From assembly GCA_016179165.1 (NCBI GenBank), contig JACORX010000089.1:1-13679 (forward strand): a stretch of DNA of 13,679 nucleotides, read 5' to 3'. This stretch comes from Candidatus Rokuibacteriota bacterium. GTDB taxonomy: Bacteria; Methylomirabilota; Methylomirabilia; Rokubacteriales; CSP1-6. Positions 6,253 through 12,997 of this stretch are shown piece after piece. The notes under the pieces are model-generated. The model was not told the DNA's origin, did no database searches, and was given only the letters and a program-made list of their open reading frames with translations. A program made the translations under genes and the position numbers. How positions within the stretch are numbered: position 1 is the first letter of the stretch; each line of letters opens with the position of its first letter.

Positions 6253-7355
6253 TGCCGACGAGGTCGCGGATCACGGGCACCGGCATGGCCGTGCCGGACT
6301 GTATCGTCGACAATCACCTGCTCTCGCGCTGCATGAGCACGAGCGACGAGTGGATCGTCCAGCGCACGGGCATCAGCGAGCGACGTGTCTCGCCCGACAC
6401 CTACCGGATGCTCCTCCGTCTCGCCGCGGCGCCCGACAAGACCGCCTACATGCGCGACGTCAAGGACCGCGGCTTCGACGGCAACATCGACTCGTCGTTG
6501 ACGGTCTCGGACCTGGCTGTCGAGGCCTCACGCATGGCGCTCGAGCACGCCGGGCTCACCGCGGAGGCCCTCGACTGCATCGTCGAGTCCTCCACGCTGC
6601 CGGACTTCGCCTATCCCGCGACGGGCTGCGTCACCCAGGGCAAGCTCGGCCTGACGTCGACGCCCGTCTTCAACCTGGCCCAGGGCTGCGCGGGCTTCGT
6701 CTACGGGCTGTCGCTGGCTGACCAGTTCATCCGGGGCGGGATGTACAAGAGGGTGCTGGTGATCGGCGCCGAGCTGCTGTCCTCGGCCTTCGACTACACG
6801 GACGCTGGACGGGACATGGCCGTGCTCTTCGCCGACGGCGCCGGCGCCGCGGTGCTCGAGGCCCACGAGGCGACGGGCGCGGAGCCGCGCGGGCTGATCT
6901 CGCACCACCTCCACTCCGACGGCAGCGCGATCGACGCGCTGACGGGGGAGATCTGCGGGTCGTCCACCTTCCCGCCGGTGTCGAAGAAGAAGATCGACGA
7001 CGGTCGGACGCGGCCACGGATGAACGGCCGCGCGGTGTTCGTGCATGCGGTCAGGCGCGTGCGCGAGGTGGTGCAGGAGTGCCTCGACGCCAACGGGCTC
7101 CCGGCCGACGACATCGATCTCTTTATCTTCCACCAGGCCAACCTGCGCATCGTCGAGTCGATGGCCCAGTCGTTCAAGATTTCCGAGCCGCGGATGCACA
7201 ACAACATCCAGCGTTACGGCAACACGGCCGCCGCCTCGGTGCCGATCTGCCTGCACGAGGCCGTCATGGGCGGGCGGATGAAGGAGGGCGACCTCGTCAT
7301 GCTGGTCGCCTTCGGTACCGGCTTCTCCTGGGGGGCGACGCTGATCAGGTGGTGA
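6252..7355 (+). CDS. 3-oxoacyl-ACP synthase III (FabH-like) with N-terminal insertion
   Basis: A thiolase-fold condensing enzyme that joins an acyl group held on its Cys to a malonyl or similar donor. The catalytic triad is complete: C146 in NLAQGCAGFVYGLS, H294 in FIFHQANLR and N324 in QRYGNTAAASVPI. The N-terminal SDEWIVQRTGISERR motif (31-45) and the end AFGTGFSWGATLIRW are FabH hallmarks. At 367 residues it is about 45 longer than housekeeping FabH. Much of the excess lies between RRVS (45-48) and TVSDLA (84-89), where roughly 30 extra residues sit near the acyl-entry region. This and the genomic context suggest a specialised KAS III (secondary metabolite, beta-ketoacid or unusual lipid starter) rather than the fatty-acid initiation enzyme. 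It starts at the ATG overlapping the crotonase stop; a GTG at 6249 immediately upstream is an alternative. Confidence 0.9.
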   Translation: MPTRSRITGTGMAVPDCIVDNHLLSRCMSTSDEWIVQRTGISERRVSPDTYRMLLRLAAAPDKTAYMRDVKDRGFDGNIDSSLTVSDLAVEASRMALEHAGLTAEALDCIVESSTLPDFAYPATGCVTQGKLGLTSTPVFNLAQGCAGFVYGLSLADQFIRGGMYKRVLVIGAELLSSAFDYTDAGRDMAVLFADGAGAAVLEAHEATGAEPRGLISHHLHSDGSAIDALTGEICGSSTFPPVSKKKIDDGRTRPRMNGRAVFVHAVRRVREVVQECLDANGLPADDIDLFIFHQANLRIVESMAQSFKISEPRMHNNIQRYGNTAAASVPICLHEAVMGGRMKEGDLVMLVAFGTGFSWGATLIRW

Positions 7356-7365
7356 GGTCCAGCCC

Positions 7366-7394
7366 GTGTTGAGGCCCCAGTCGTGTTGAGGCCC
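7366..7394 (+). repeat. Tandem 12-bp direct repeat over the patatin start
   Basis: GTGTTGAGGCCC occurs at 7366-7377 and again at 7383-7394, a 17-bp period; GTGAGGTCC at 7352-7360 looks like a degenerate third unit. The second copy contains the GTG start codon of the patatin gene, and the first copy supplies the GAGG (7371-7374) that serves as its ribosome binding site with an 8-nt spacer. Confidence 0.7.
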
Positions 7395-8447
7395 AATATC
7401 CTGAGGTCACTGCGTCTGCGGCTGCCGTGGCTCCGCGGCTCCGCGAAGCGCGCCCTGGTGCTGGCTGGGGGCGGGGTGATCGGCGGCATGTACGAGGTCG
7501 GCGTGCTCGCGGCGCTCGACGACGCCCTCCCGAGCTTCCGCGCCAACCAGTTCGACCTCTACGTCGGCTCCAGCTCGGGATCGGTCGTGAGCTCGCTCAT
7601 GGCCAACGGCATCCGACCGCGGGATCTCTACGAGATCCTCGACGAGGAGCGAGACGATCCGCTCAACTTCCAGCGCGGTTCGGTCTATCACAAGGGCGCC
7701 TTCTCCAACGCGGCGCGGAACCTCGCTCGGTTCGTCTGGGCCGTGGGAAAGAAGGCCGTGACGGACTTCCGGCTCGAGTGGCCTGACCTGCTCGCGCGGA
7801 GCGGCGCCGACATGCCCACCGGCTTCTTCTCGATCGCCCCGCTCGAGCGGTTCATGCGCGAGGCCTTCGCCGCCAAGGGGATGCCCAACAGCTTTCGCGA
7901 GTGTCACCGCCCGCTGCTGGTCCCGGCCATCGACCTCGACCGCGCCGAGCGCGTGGTCTTCGGCGCGGGCGCCTTCTTGGACGTACCGGTCTCGGAGGCG
8001 ATCGCGGCCTCCTCCGCCATCCCGGGCTTCTTCGAGCCGTACAAGATCGGCGGGCGCGACTACGTGGACGGAGATGTCGGCCATACCGGCCACGCCGACC
8101 TGGCCGTCGAGCACGGTGCCACCTGCGTGGTCGTGCTCAACCCGGCGGTGCCGCTCCGCATCGGCAGCCCCGAGGAGCCCGACGTCCGATCCCGTGGCCT
8201 CTACGCCATCATGGAGCAGGCGGGGCACATCACGAGCGTGAACATCCTCGATCTCGGGCTGCGCGAGATCCGACTGCGGCGGCCGGAGGTTGAGATCTAC
8301 CTGGTCCAGCCCGGGTTCAGGGCCTCGCCGCTCGGGGGGCCCTCCATGGGCTTCGAGGCGAGCCGCGCCGCGCTCCGCTACGGCTTCGCCTCGGTGACGG
8401 AGTGGCTGGCAGGAGACGGCGCGGCCTTCGCCGCCAGGTTCAGATAG
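7383..8447 (+). CDS. Patatin-like phospholipase / lipid acyl hydrolase
   Basis: This is a 354-residue serine acyl hydrolase of the patatin family. The glycine-rich oxyanion-hole sequence LAGGGVIGG is at 27-35, the nucleophile elbow is GSSSG at 62-66 (S64), and the catalytic Asp is D229 in YVDGDVGHTG, so the Ser-Asp dyad is complete. The family releases fatty acids from phospholipids or other acyl esters. The N-terminus (LRSLRLRLPWLRG) is basic and amphipathic without a clear cleavable signal, suggesting a cytoplasmic or inner-leaflet enzyme. GTG 7383 is supported by GAGG 8 nt upstream in the preceding repeat copy. The gene lies 27 bp after the KAS III homologue and 7 bp before udgB, and probably shares their transcript. 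It could release the product of the condensing enzyme or supply acyl chains; this is inference. Confidence 0.88.
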   Translation: MLRPNILRSLRLRLPWLRGSAKRALVLAGGGVIGGMYEVGVLAALDDALPSFRANQFDLYVGSSSGSVVSSLMANGIRPRDLYEILDEERDDPLNFQRGSVYHKGAFSNAARNLARFVWAVGKKAVTDFRLEWPDLLARSGADMPTGFFSIAPLERFMREAFAAKGMPNSFRECHRPLLVPAIDLDRAERVVFGAGAFLDVPVSEAIAASSAIPGFFEPYKIGGRDYVDGDVGHTGHADLAVEHGATCVVVLNPAVPLRIGSPEEPDVRSRGLYAIMEQAGHITSVNILDLGLREIRLRRPEVEIYLVQPGFRASPLGGPSMGFEASRAALRYGFASVTEWLAGDGAAFAARFR

Positions 8448-8454
8448 AGAGCGG

Positions 8455-9168
8455 GTGCCTCCCGAGGACAACGTGAAGCTCGCCGCGCTGACCCGTCGCA
8501 TCGTCCGCTGCCGCCTTTGCCCGCGGCTGGTGAGGCACCGCGAAGCCGCCGCCGCCGACCCGCCGCGGCGCTACCGCGGGCAGACCTACTGGGCGCGGCC
8601 GCTGCCGGCTTTCGGCGATCCTCACGCGCGCGTCCTCATCGTGGGTTTGGCACCGGCCGCCCACGGCGGCAACCGCACGGGCCGCATGTTCACGGGAGAC
8701 AGGAGCGGGGACTGGCTCTTTCGCGCGCTCTACGAGGCGGGCTTTGCCAATCAGCCGGAGTCGACCCACGCCGGCGACGGGCTCAGGCTCCGCAGCGCCT
8801 ACGTCACGGCGGCGCTCCGCTGCGCGCCGCCGGCGAACACGCCGCTGCCCGGTGAGATGCTCCGCTGCCAACCGTACCTGCTCGAGGAGTTGTCGCTGCT
8901 CCGCGACGTGCGGGTGGTGGTCGCCCTCGGCAAGGTCGGCTGGGACGCCTATCTCCGCGCGCGGCGGTCGGCAGGGCTGCCGGTGCCGCGGCCGCTGCCG
9001 CGCTTCGGCCACGCCGCCCGCTCGGCGATGCCCGATGGCCTCGTGCTCCTTGGCTGCTTTCATCCGAGCCAGCAGAACACCTTCACGGGTAAGCTCACGC
9101 GCCCGATGCTGCGGCAGGTTTTCGTCACCGCGAAGCGCCTCGCAGGCACCCCCTCACCCTGCCAGTGA
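8455..9168 (+). CDS. Family 5 uracil-DNA glycosylase (UdgB), 4Fe-4S
   Basis: The enzyme excises uracil and other deaminated bases from DNA in base-excision repair. In the 237-residue protein, C19 and C22 (CRLCPRL) with C123 and C138 form the four-Cys iron-sulfur site of family 4/5 glycosylases. The active-site motif is GLAPAAHGGNRTGR (64-77), continuing with MFTGDRSGDWL; the Ala-rich form without the Glu or Asp after GLAP is characteristic of family 5 rather than family 4. The second motif is HPSQQN (203-208). The start GTG 8455 is 7 bp after the patatin stop; a second in-frame GTG at 8473 is possible. As a repair enzyme it has no evident link to the acyl genes upstream, and may simply be cotranscribed. 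The gene ends inside a hairpin that faces the convergent small membrane protein gene. Confidence 0.9.
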   Translation: MPPEDNVKLAALTRRIVRCRLCPRLVRHREAAAADPPRRYRGQTYWARPLPAFGDPHARVLIVGLAPAAHGGNRTGRMFTGDRSGDWLFRALYEAGFANQPESTHAGDGLRLRSAYVTAALRCAPPANTPLPGEMLRCQPYLLEELSLLRDVRVVVALGKVGWDAYLRARRSAGLPVPRPLPRFGHAARSAMPDGLVLLGCFHPSQQNTFTGKLTRPMLRQVFVTAKRLAGTPSPCQ

Positions 9169-9179
9169 CGGAGAGGGGG
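9149..9179. terminator. Inverted repeat between convergent genes, possible terminator
   Basis: CCCCCTC (9149-9155) and GAGGGGG (9173-9179) form a perfect 7-bp stem around a 17-nt loop that contains the udgB stop codon. There is no T run on either side, so it is not a classical intrinsic terminator. Its position between udgB and the opposing membrane gene suits bidirectional termination or transcript protection. Confidence 0.35.
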
Positions 9180-9187
9180 AGAAGCGC

Positions 9188-9496
9188 TCATGGCCGGCCC
9201 ACGTGGATCACCAGGCCGCCCAGCACGATGAGGGCGCCGCCCAGCCAGAGCGACGGCGACGGGCGCTCACCTGAGGCCCAGAAGGCCACGACCTGGCTCA
9301 CGACGAAGAAGACGGCGATGTAGAGTCCCAACGTGCGGCCGAAGCCGAGCGCGGGCTGGTTGACGAGCAGGCCGTAGGCGGCCAGGGCGCAGGCGCCCGC
9401 GACCAGGCTGGAGCGCCGTCCGCCCAGTCCTACGCGCATCAGGAAGTCGCCCGAGACCTCGAGCGTCGCCGCCAGGGCGAGGTAGACGATGGTCAT
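9188..9496 (-). CDS. Small four-helix membrane protein, SMR/YnfA (UPF0060)-like
   Basis: This 102-residue protein has four hydrophobic segments (about 2-20, 29-46, 56-74 and 83-99), the layout of small multidrug resistance proteins and the YnfA/UPF0060 family, both in the drug/metabolite transporter superfamily. LAATLEVSGDFLMR in helix 1, with a membrane-embedded Glu, aligns by eye with YnfA (ATALCEIIGCFL) and also recalls the conserved Glu of EmrE. A central NQPALGFGRTLGLYIAVF resembles YnfA's HPAASGRVYAAYGGVY. Function is therefore probably small-cation or drug efflux, or an uncharacterised transport role. The start ATG 9496 is fixed by GGAGGT 5 nt upstream. The same frame stays open far upstream opposite hlyD, so this gene is easily swallowed by a spurious 498-codon frame. 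It diverges from the HlyD/ABC operon and converges on udgB. Confidence 0.8.
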   Translation of the reverse strand: MTIVYLALAATLEVSGDFLMRVGLGGRRSSLVAGACALAAYGLLVNQPALGFGRTLGLYIAVFFVVSQVVAFWASGERPSPSLWLGGALIVLGGLVIHVGRP

Positions 9497-9501
9497 CGGA
9501 C

Positions 9502-9507
9502 ACCTCC
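9502..9507 (-). promoter_or_regulatory. Ribosome binding site GGAGGT of the SMR/YnfA-like gene
   Basis: On the minus strand a full GGAGGT lies 5 nt before the ATG at 9496. It decides the start of the 102-residue gene and rules out reading through from the long open frame upstream. Confidence 0.75.
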
Positions 9508-9537
9508 GCGTGAAGGTTCGCACGGCCGGCGCCGAGG

Positions 9538-9566
9538 TTGCCGGGCGCAGGGGCCCGTAGCATAAT
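9538..9566 (+). promoter_or_regulatory. Promoter TTGCCG-N17-CATAAT for the leader ORF/hlyD operon
   Basis: TTGCCG (9538-9543) and CATAAT (9561-9566) are separated by 17 bp and match the sigma-70 consensus at four and five positions. The predicted start is near 9573, the A of an ATG that opens a 32-codon ORF, so the transcript would be leaderless. On the opposite strand AGCATA reads TATGCT, a weak -10 that could serve the divergent small membrane gene with a leader of about 60 nt. Confidence 0.5.
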
Positions 9567-9572
9567 CGATCC

Positions 9573-9671
9573 ATGCCCTTTCGACACGCGCTGAACGCCT
9601 GCGCGCTCGCCGTGACGTGTCCGGCCGTGTCCCTCGCCCATGGCGCGCCGCCCGCTGTCGCGGGCAAGTGA
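9573..9671 (+). CDS. 32-codon ORF with signal-peptide-like sequence upstream of hlyD
   Basis: The frame encodes 32 residues that begin MPFRHALNACALAV and continue to VSLAHGAPPAVAGK. It has a basic start, a hydrophobic core and an SLA-H possible signal peptidase site, followed by only about ten residues. It begins at the predicted transcription start and its TGA (9669-9671) lies 5 nt before the hlyD ATG, which lacks a clear ribosome binding site. It may be a leader peptide coupled to hlyD, a tiny secreted peptide, or the 5' remnant of a deleted envelope gene such as an outer-membrane channel. I recognise no family. Coding status is unproven and rests on position and composition. Confidence 0.35.
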   Translation: MPFRHALNACALAVTCPAVSLAHGAPPAVAGK

Positions 9672-9676
9672 CGGCT

Positions 9677-10666
9677 ATGCGCTCCCGCTGGGCCAAAGGG
9701 GCCGCGGGCCTCCTCCTCCTGGTTCTCCTCTCCGCCGCCGCGACCTGGGCCGGGCGCCACCTGGTCGGGGGCGGGTCCAAGCCGGTCTCCCTCACGGGCA
9801 CCGTGGAGGCGACCCAGGTGGACGTGAGCGTCAAGATCGCAGGGCGCATCGTGGAGCGCCTCGTGAAGGAGGGGGAGGCCGTCACGCGCGGGCAGCTGCT
9901 GGTGCGCCTCGACGACGCCGAGCTGGCGGCGGAGGTCAGGCGCCAGGAGGCAGCGCTCCGTTCGGCGCAGGCGACGCTCCGCGATCTCAGGGCGGGCGCC
10001 CGCAAAGAGGAGATCGAGGACGCGCGCGCTGGGCTGGCGAGCGCCGAGGCGACCCGTGAGATGACCCAGCGGGAGTTCTCGCGCAACGACGAGCTCTTCC
10101 GCCGCGGTCTCATCGCGGCGCAGGACGTCGACCGGGCTCGGCAGGCCTACCAGGTCGCCCAATCCCAGGAGCGGAGCGCGCGCGAGCGCCTGGGGCTCCT
10201 CCTTTCGGGCTCGCGGCCCGACCTGATCGAGGCGGCGCGCTGGCAGGTGACGCAGGCCGAGTCGGCGCTGTCCCAGGCGCAGACCCGGTTCAAGGAAGCC
10301 GCCGTCGTGTCGCCCATCGACGGCGTGGTGCTGAGAAAGAACCTCGAGGCGGGTGAGACGGCCAACCCAGGCGTGGCCATCCTGACACTGGTCAACCCGA
10401 AGGACGTGTGGCTGCGCGCCTACGTGCCGGAGACGGAGGTGGGGCGTCTCAAGGTCGGCGACGCGGCCCGGCTTCGCATCGACGCTTTTCCCAACCGCGT
10501 GTTCACGGGCCGGCTGGTCGAGATCGCCTCCGAGGCGGAGTTCACCCCGCGCAACGTCCAGACGAAAAAGGAGCGGGTCAACCTCGTCTTCCGCATCAAG
10601 ATCCAGATCGACAACGCGGACGGCCTGCTCAAGCCGGGGCTGCCCGCCGACGCCGATGTCGGATGA
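9677..10666 (+). CDS. HlyD-family membrane fusion protein (YbhG-like periplasmic adaptor)
   Basis: This is the periplasmic adaptor of a tripartite exporter, linking an inner-membrane ABC transporter to an outer-membrane channel. The 329-residue protein starts with an N-terminal anchor (GAAGLLLLVLLSAAATWAG, about 8-26). The first half of the biotinyl-lipoyl domain follows (VEATQVDVSVKIAGRIVERL), then a long Ala/Glu/Arg-rich alpha-helical hairpin (about 85-205), the second lipoyl half (VVSPIDGVVLRKNLEAGE) and a beta-barrel domain (DVWLRAYVPETEVGRLKVG). The TPRNVQTKKERVNLVFRIKI stretch is typical of the YbhG/YhiI adaptors. I chose ATG 9677 because it gives a normal anchor; the frame is open to an upstream GTG at 9617 that would add 20 atypical residues. 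It ends 11 bp inside the ATPase gene. No TolC-type partner or TetR regulator is present. Confidence 0.9.
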   Translation: MRSRWAKGAAGLLLLVLLSAAATWAGRHLVGGGSKPVSLTGTVEATQVDVSVKIAGRIVERLVKEGEAVTRGQLLVRLDDAELAAEVRRQEAALRSAQATLRDLRAGARKEEIEDARAGLASAEATREMTQREFSRNDELFRRGLIAAQDVDRARQAYQVAQSQERSARERLGLLLSGSRPDLIEAARWQVTQAESALSQAQTRFKEAAVVSPIDGVVLRKNLEAGETANPGVAILTLVNPKDVWLRAYVPETEVGRLKVGDAARLRIDAFPNRVFTGRLVEIASEAEFTPRNVQTKKERVNLVFRIKIQIDNADGLLKPGLPADADVG

Positions 10667-11633
10667 CGGCTGTGCCGTCGTCACGCGTCAGCTGACACGC
10701 CGCTTCGGCAAGCGCGTCGCGGTCGACCACCTCGACCTGCGCGTGCGTGCGGGGGAGCTGTACGGGTTCCTCGGGCCGAATGGGGCCGGCAAATCCACGA
10801 CGCTCCGCATGCTCTGCGGCCTCCTCGAGCCCTCCGAGGGGGGCGGGACGGTCCTCGGCATTGACCTCGTGGCCGAGCCGGAGCGGATCAAGTCGGTCAT
10901 CGGCTACATGTCGCAGAAGTTTTCGCTCTATGACGACCTGAACGTCGACGAGAACCTGAGCTTCTACGCGCGCGTGTACGAGGTGCCTCGGGCCCAGCGG
11001 GAAGGAAGGATTGCGCAGATGGTCCGGATGGCGGACCTGACCGAGCGGGAGCGCCAGCTCGCGGGTACCCTATCCGGCGGCTACCGCCAGCGGCTGGCCC
11101 TGGCGTGCGCTCTGGTCCATGCCCCGCGGCTCATCTTCCTCGACGAGCCGACGGCGGGCGTGGACCCCGTCTCGCGTAGAAACTTCTGGGGGCTTATCCG
11201 ACGGCTGGCCGACCATGGCACCACGATCCTCGTCACCACCCACTACATGGACGAGGCCGAGCTGTGCGACACGCTCGGCTTCATCTACGAGGGCAAGCTC
11301 ATCGCCCAGGGGGCGCCCGCCGTGATCAAGAGCGATACGTTCCGCCGCCCGGTCATCGAGGTGGACGTGGAGGACCTTCGCCGGGCCTCCGATCTCCTGG
11401 CCGATTGGGAAGCGGTCGAGGAGGTGCTGCGGGTGGGGACGCGGCTTCGCGTGGTGCTGGCAGAGGCCGCGGCCGGGGCAGGGGACGTCAAGGGCTTCCT
11501 GGAGCGTGCCGGTCTCGGCGTGCGCTGGGCGCACGACGTCGAGCCCTCGGTGGAAGACCTGTTCGTCTCCTTCGTGGACAAGGAGCGCAAGGCGCGGCTC
11601 CGCGAGCAGCTGCGGGCGCTCGAGAGACCCTAG
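10656..11633 (+). CDS. ABC transporter ATP-binding protein (YbhF-like, multidrug/efflux type)
   Basis: This is the nucleotide-binding subunit that powers the export pump. In 325 residues it shows Walker A GPNGAGKST (40-48), the Q-loop in YMSQKFSLYDDL (Q87), the signature LSGGYRQRLAL (139-149), Walker B LIFLDEP (159-165, catalytic E164), the D-loop AGVDP and the H-loop TTHYMDEAE (H196). The C-terminal extension of about 100 residues, ending in VEDLFVSFVDKE, is the regulatory domain common to ABC-2-type ATPases of the CcmA/DrrA/YbhF group. There is a single ATPase domain, so two copies must dimerise. The ATG at 10656 overlaps the hlyD end by 11 bp and the gene ends 2 bp before the permease ATG, a tightly coupled operon. 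Substrate is unknown; drug or lipid-like molecules are usual for this group. Confidence 0.93.
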   Translation: MSDDGCAVVTRQLTRRFGKRVAVDHLDLRVRAGELYGFLGPNGAGKSTTLRMLCGLLEPSEGGGTVLGIDLVAEPERIKSVIGYMSQKFSLYDDLNVDENLSFYARVYEVPRAQREGRIAQMVRMADLTERERQLAGTLSGGYRQRLALACALVHAPRLIFLDEPTAGVDPVSRRNFWGLIRRLADHGTTILVTTHYMDEAELCDTLGFIYEGKLIAQGAPAVIKSDTFRRPVIEVDVEDLRRASDLLADWEAVEEVLRVGTRLRVVLAEAAAGAGDVKGFLERAGLGVRWAHDVEPSVEDLFVSFVDKERKARLREQLRALERP

Positions 11634-11635
11634 CC

Positions 11636-12763
11636 ATGGGCTCGCGCCTCCTCGGCATCATCGTCAAGGAGTTCATCCATCTCCGGCGGGACGTCCTCGC
11701 GCTCGTCCTGGCGCTGGGCGTGCCCGTGGCCATGCTCGGCATTTTCGGCTGGGCCATCAATACCGACGTCAAGCACGTGCCCACGGCCGTCTTCGAGCAG
11801 TCGGGCAGCGCCGAGGCGCGGAGCTTCCTCGAGGGCATGGACAACAGCCAGTACTTCGACGTGCGTTTCTGGGTGACGAGCCATCGCGAGCTGACGCGGC
11901 TCATCGACCGGGGCACGGCCAAGGTCGGCGTTGTGATTCCGCCCGACTTCGGACGGCAGCTCTCCCGACAGTCCGCCGCCGTCCAGGTGATCGTGGACGC
12001 CTCCGACCCGCTCGTGGCGACCTCGGCGCTGAACGCCGCCGCGTCGCTCGGCGCCCAGCGGTCGCTCCAGATCATGACCCGCACGCTCGAGGGCACGTCC
12101 CTCGGCCGCCAGGGCGGGCCGCCGCTCGACGTCCGCGTGCGCGCCTGGTACAACCCGGACCTCGTCTCGGCCATCTTCATCGTGCCCGGGTTGATCGGCG
12201 CGCTCCTGATGCAGACGACGATCGCGGCGATGGCCGTGTCGATCGTGCGCGAGCGCGAGAAGGGCACGCTCGAGGCGCTGATCGTGAGCCCCATCCGCCG
12301 CTGGGAGCTGCTCCTGGGCAAGATCGTCCCGAACCTGGTCGTCGCCTACGGGCAGATGACCATGGCCTTGCTCGTCGCGCACTTCGCCTTCGACGTCCCG
12401 CTCCGCGGGAGCCTCCCGCTGCTCTACGCGCTCTCGGCGACCTTCATGCTGGGCACGCTCGGCATCGGCATCTTCATCTCCGCCGTCTCCCGCACGGTGC
12501 CGGCGGCGATGCAGCTGGCGTTCGTGACCTTCCTGCCGTCCATCTACCTCTCGGGGCTCTTGTTCCCGATCGAGGGGATGCCGACGGCGGCCCAGTACCT
12601 CGCCTCCGTCATCCCTTTGACCTACTTCCTCCGGATAGTCCGCGGCATCGTCCTCAAGGGCGTGGGCTTCGCGTACTTATGGCCGAACCTTATTCCGCTG
12701 GTGATTTTCGGGGTCGCCATTTTTTCGCTGGCCGTACTCAAGTTCAGAAAGACTCTCGACTGA
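11636..12763 (+). CDS. ABC-2 type permease (YbhS/YbhR-like)
   Basis: This is the membrane subunit of the exporter, 375 residues. One helix near the N-terminus (about 21-37, VLALVLALGVPVAMLGI) is followed by an extracytoplasmic domain of about 140 residues. A C-terminal block of five helices begins at SAIFIVPGLIGALLMQTT. The cytoplasmic motif REREKGTLEALIVSPI after that helix, and LSGLLFPIEGMP with YFLRIVRGI near the end, are standard for ABC-2 permeases of the YbhN/YhhJ group. Many related operons carry two permease genes; here there is only one, so the permease would work as a homodimer. A longer upstream-open frame exists opposite the ATPase C-terminus, but the ATG at 11636, two bases after the ATPase stop, gives the natural N-terminus (MGSRLLGIIVKEF). 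The stop TGA directly abuts an M16 peptidase gene fragment. Confidence 0.92.
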   Translation: MGSRLLGIIVKEFIHLRRDVLALVLALGVPVAMLGIFGWAINTDVKHVPTAVFEQSGSAEARSFLEGMDNSQYFDVRFWVTSHRELTRLIDRGTAKVGVVIPPDFGRQLSRQSAAVQVIVDASDPLVATSALNAAASLGAQRSLQIMTRTLEGTSLGRQGGPPLDVRVRAWYNPDLVSAIFIVPGLIGALLMQTTIAAMAVSIVREREKGTLEALIVSPIRRWELLLGKIVPNLVVAYGQMTMALLVAHFAFDVPLRGSLPLLYALSATFMLGTLGIGIFISAVSRTVPAAMQLAFVTFLPSIYLSGLLFPIEGMPTAAQYLASVIPLTYFLRIVRGIVLKGVGFAYLWPNLIPLVIFGVAIFSLAVLKFRKTLD

Positions 12764-12922
12764 AGCATCGAGTTCGTCCGCGGCAGTCTCGAGGGCGACG
12801 CCTCACGGGACGGCGCGACGATCGGACTCTCGGCGCTGAGGACGGACCTGGCGCTGGGTCTCGACCTTCTCGCCGAGGTGCTGCGGGAGCCCGCCTTCCC
12901 TGAGGCGGAGCTCACGCGGTAC
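12764..12922 (+). pseudogene. Fragment of an M16 (insulinase-type) peptidase gene
   Basis: Directly after the permease stop and in the same frame, 53 codons read SIEFVRGSLEGDAS, then ATIGLSALRTDLALGLDLLA and EVLREPAFPEAELTRY. This is the segment of M16 domains lying after the zinc-binding HxxEH helix (family pattern G-S-L-E ... L-x-D-L-x-x-G-L-D-L-L-A-x-V-L-x-x-P-x-F-P-E-x-E-L-x-R). Nothing before it (no HxxEH, no start codon) and nothing after ELTRY resembles the rest of the roughly 400-residue domain, so both ends are lost. It is inferred to be the scar of a deleted peptidase gene. The next 75 bases to the following start hold only a promoter-like element. Confidence 0.7.
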
Positions 12923-12978
12923 GTCACCGCTATCGCGTGTACGGCAGGACGGGCGGGTCGAGCGGTGGCGTCGCCGTG

Positions 12979-12987
12979 TGCTAGAAT
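12979..12987 (+). promoter_or_regulatory. Extended -10 promoter (TGC-TAGAAT) of the secreted-protein gene
   Basis: TGCTAGAAT lies 10 nt upstream of the ATG at 12998, the same element and spacing as TGCTATAAT before the ORF at 1375. No -35 box is evident. The predicted 5' leader is only about four nt. Confidence 0.5.
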
Positions 12988-12997
12988 ACGTTTCCAC

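Noticed and set aside
9145..9185. The CCCTCACCC-like sequence with its inverted copy as a dispersed repeat or mobile element
   Set aside because: Only one copy occurs in the window and no transposase is near, so it is listed only as a possible terminator.
9497..10684. The minus-strand frame that extends the small membrane gene to 498 codons
   Set aside because: It is antisense to hlyD; the strong GGAGGT at 9502-9507 and the natural membrane-protein start fix the gene at 9188-9496.
11264..11635. Upstream extension of the ABC-2 permease into the ATPase C-terminus
   Set aside because: The extension is Arg/Gly-rich shadow sequence of the ATPase; the ATG at 11636 gives the standard permease N-terminus.
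12878..12997. Longer start for the secreted protein
   Set aside because: The added 40 residues are partly the M16 relic and partly non-coding; the signal peptide starts at 12998 right behind a promoter element.
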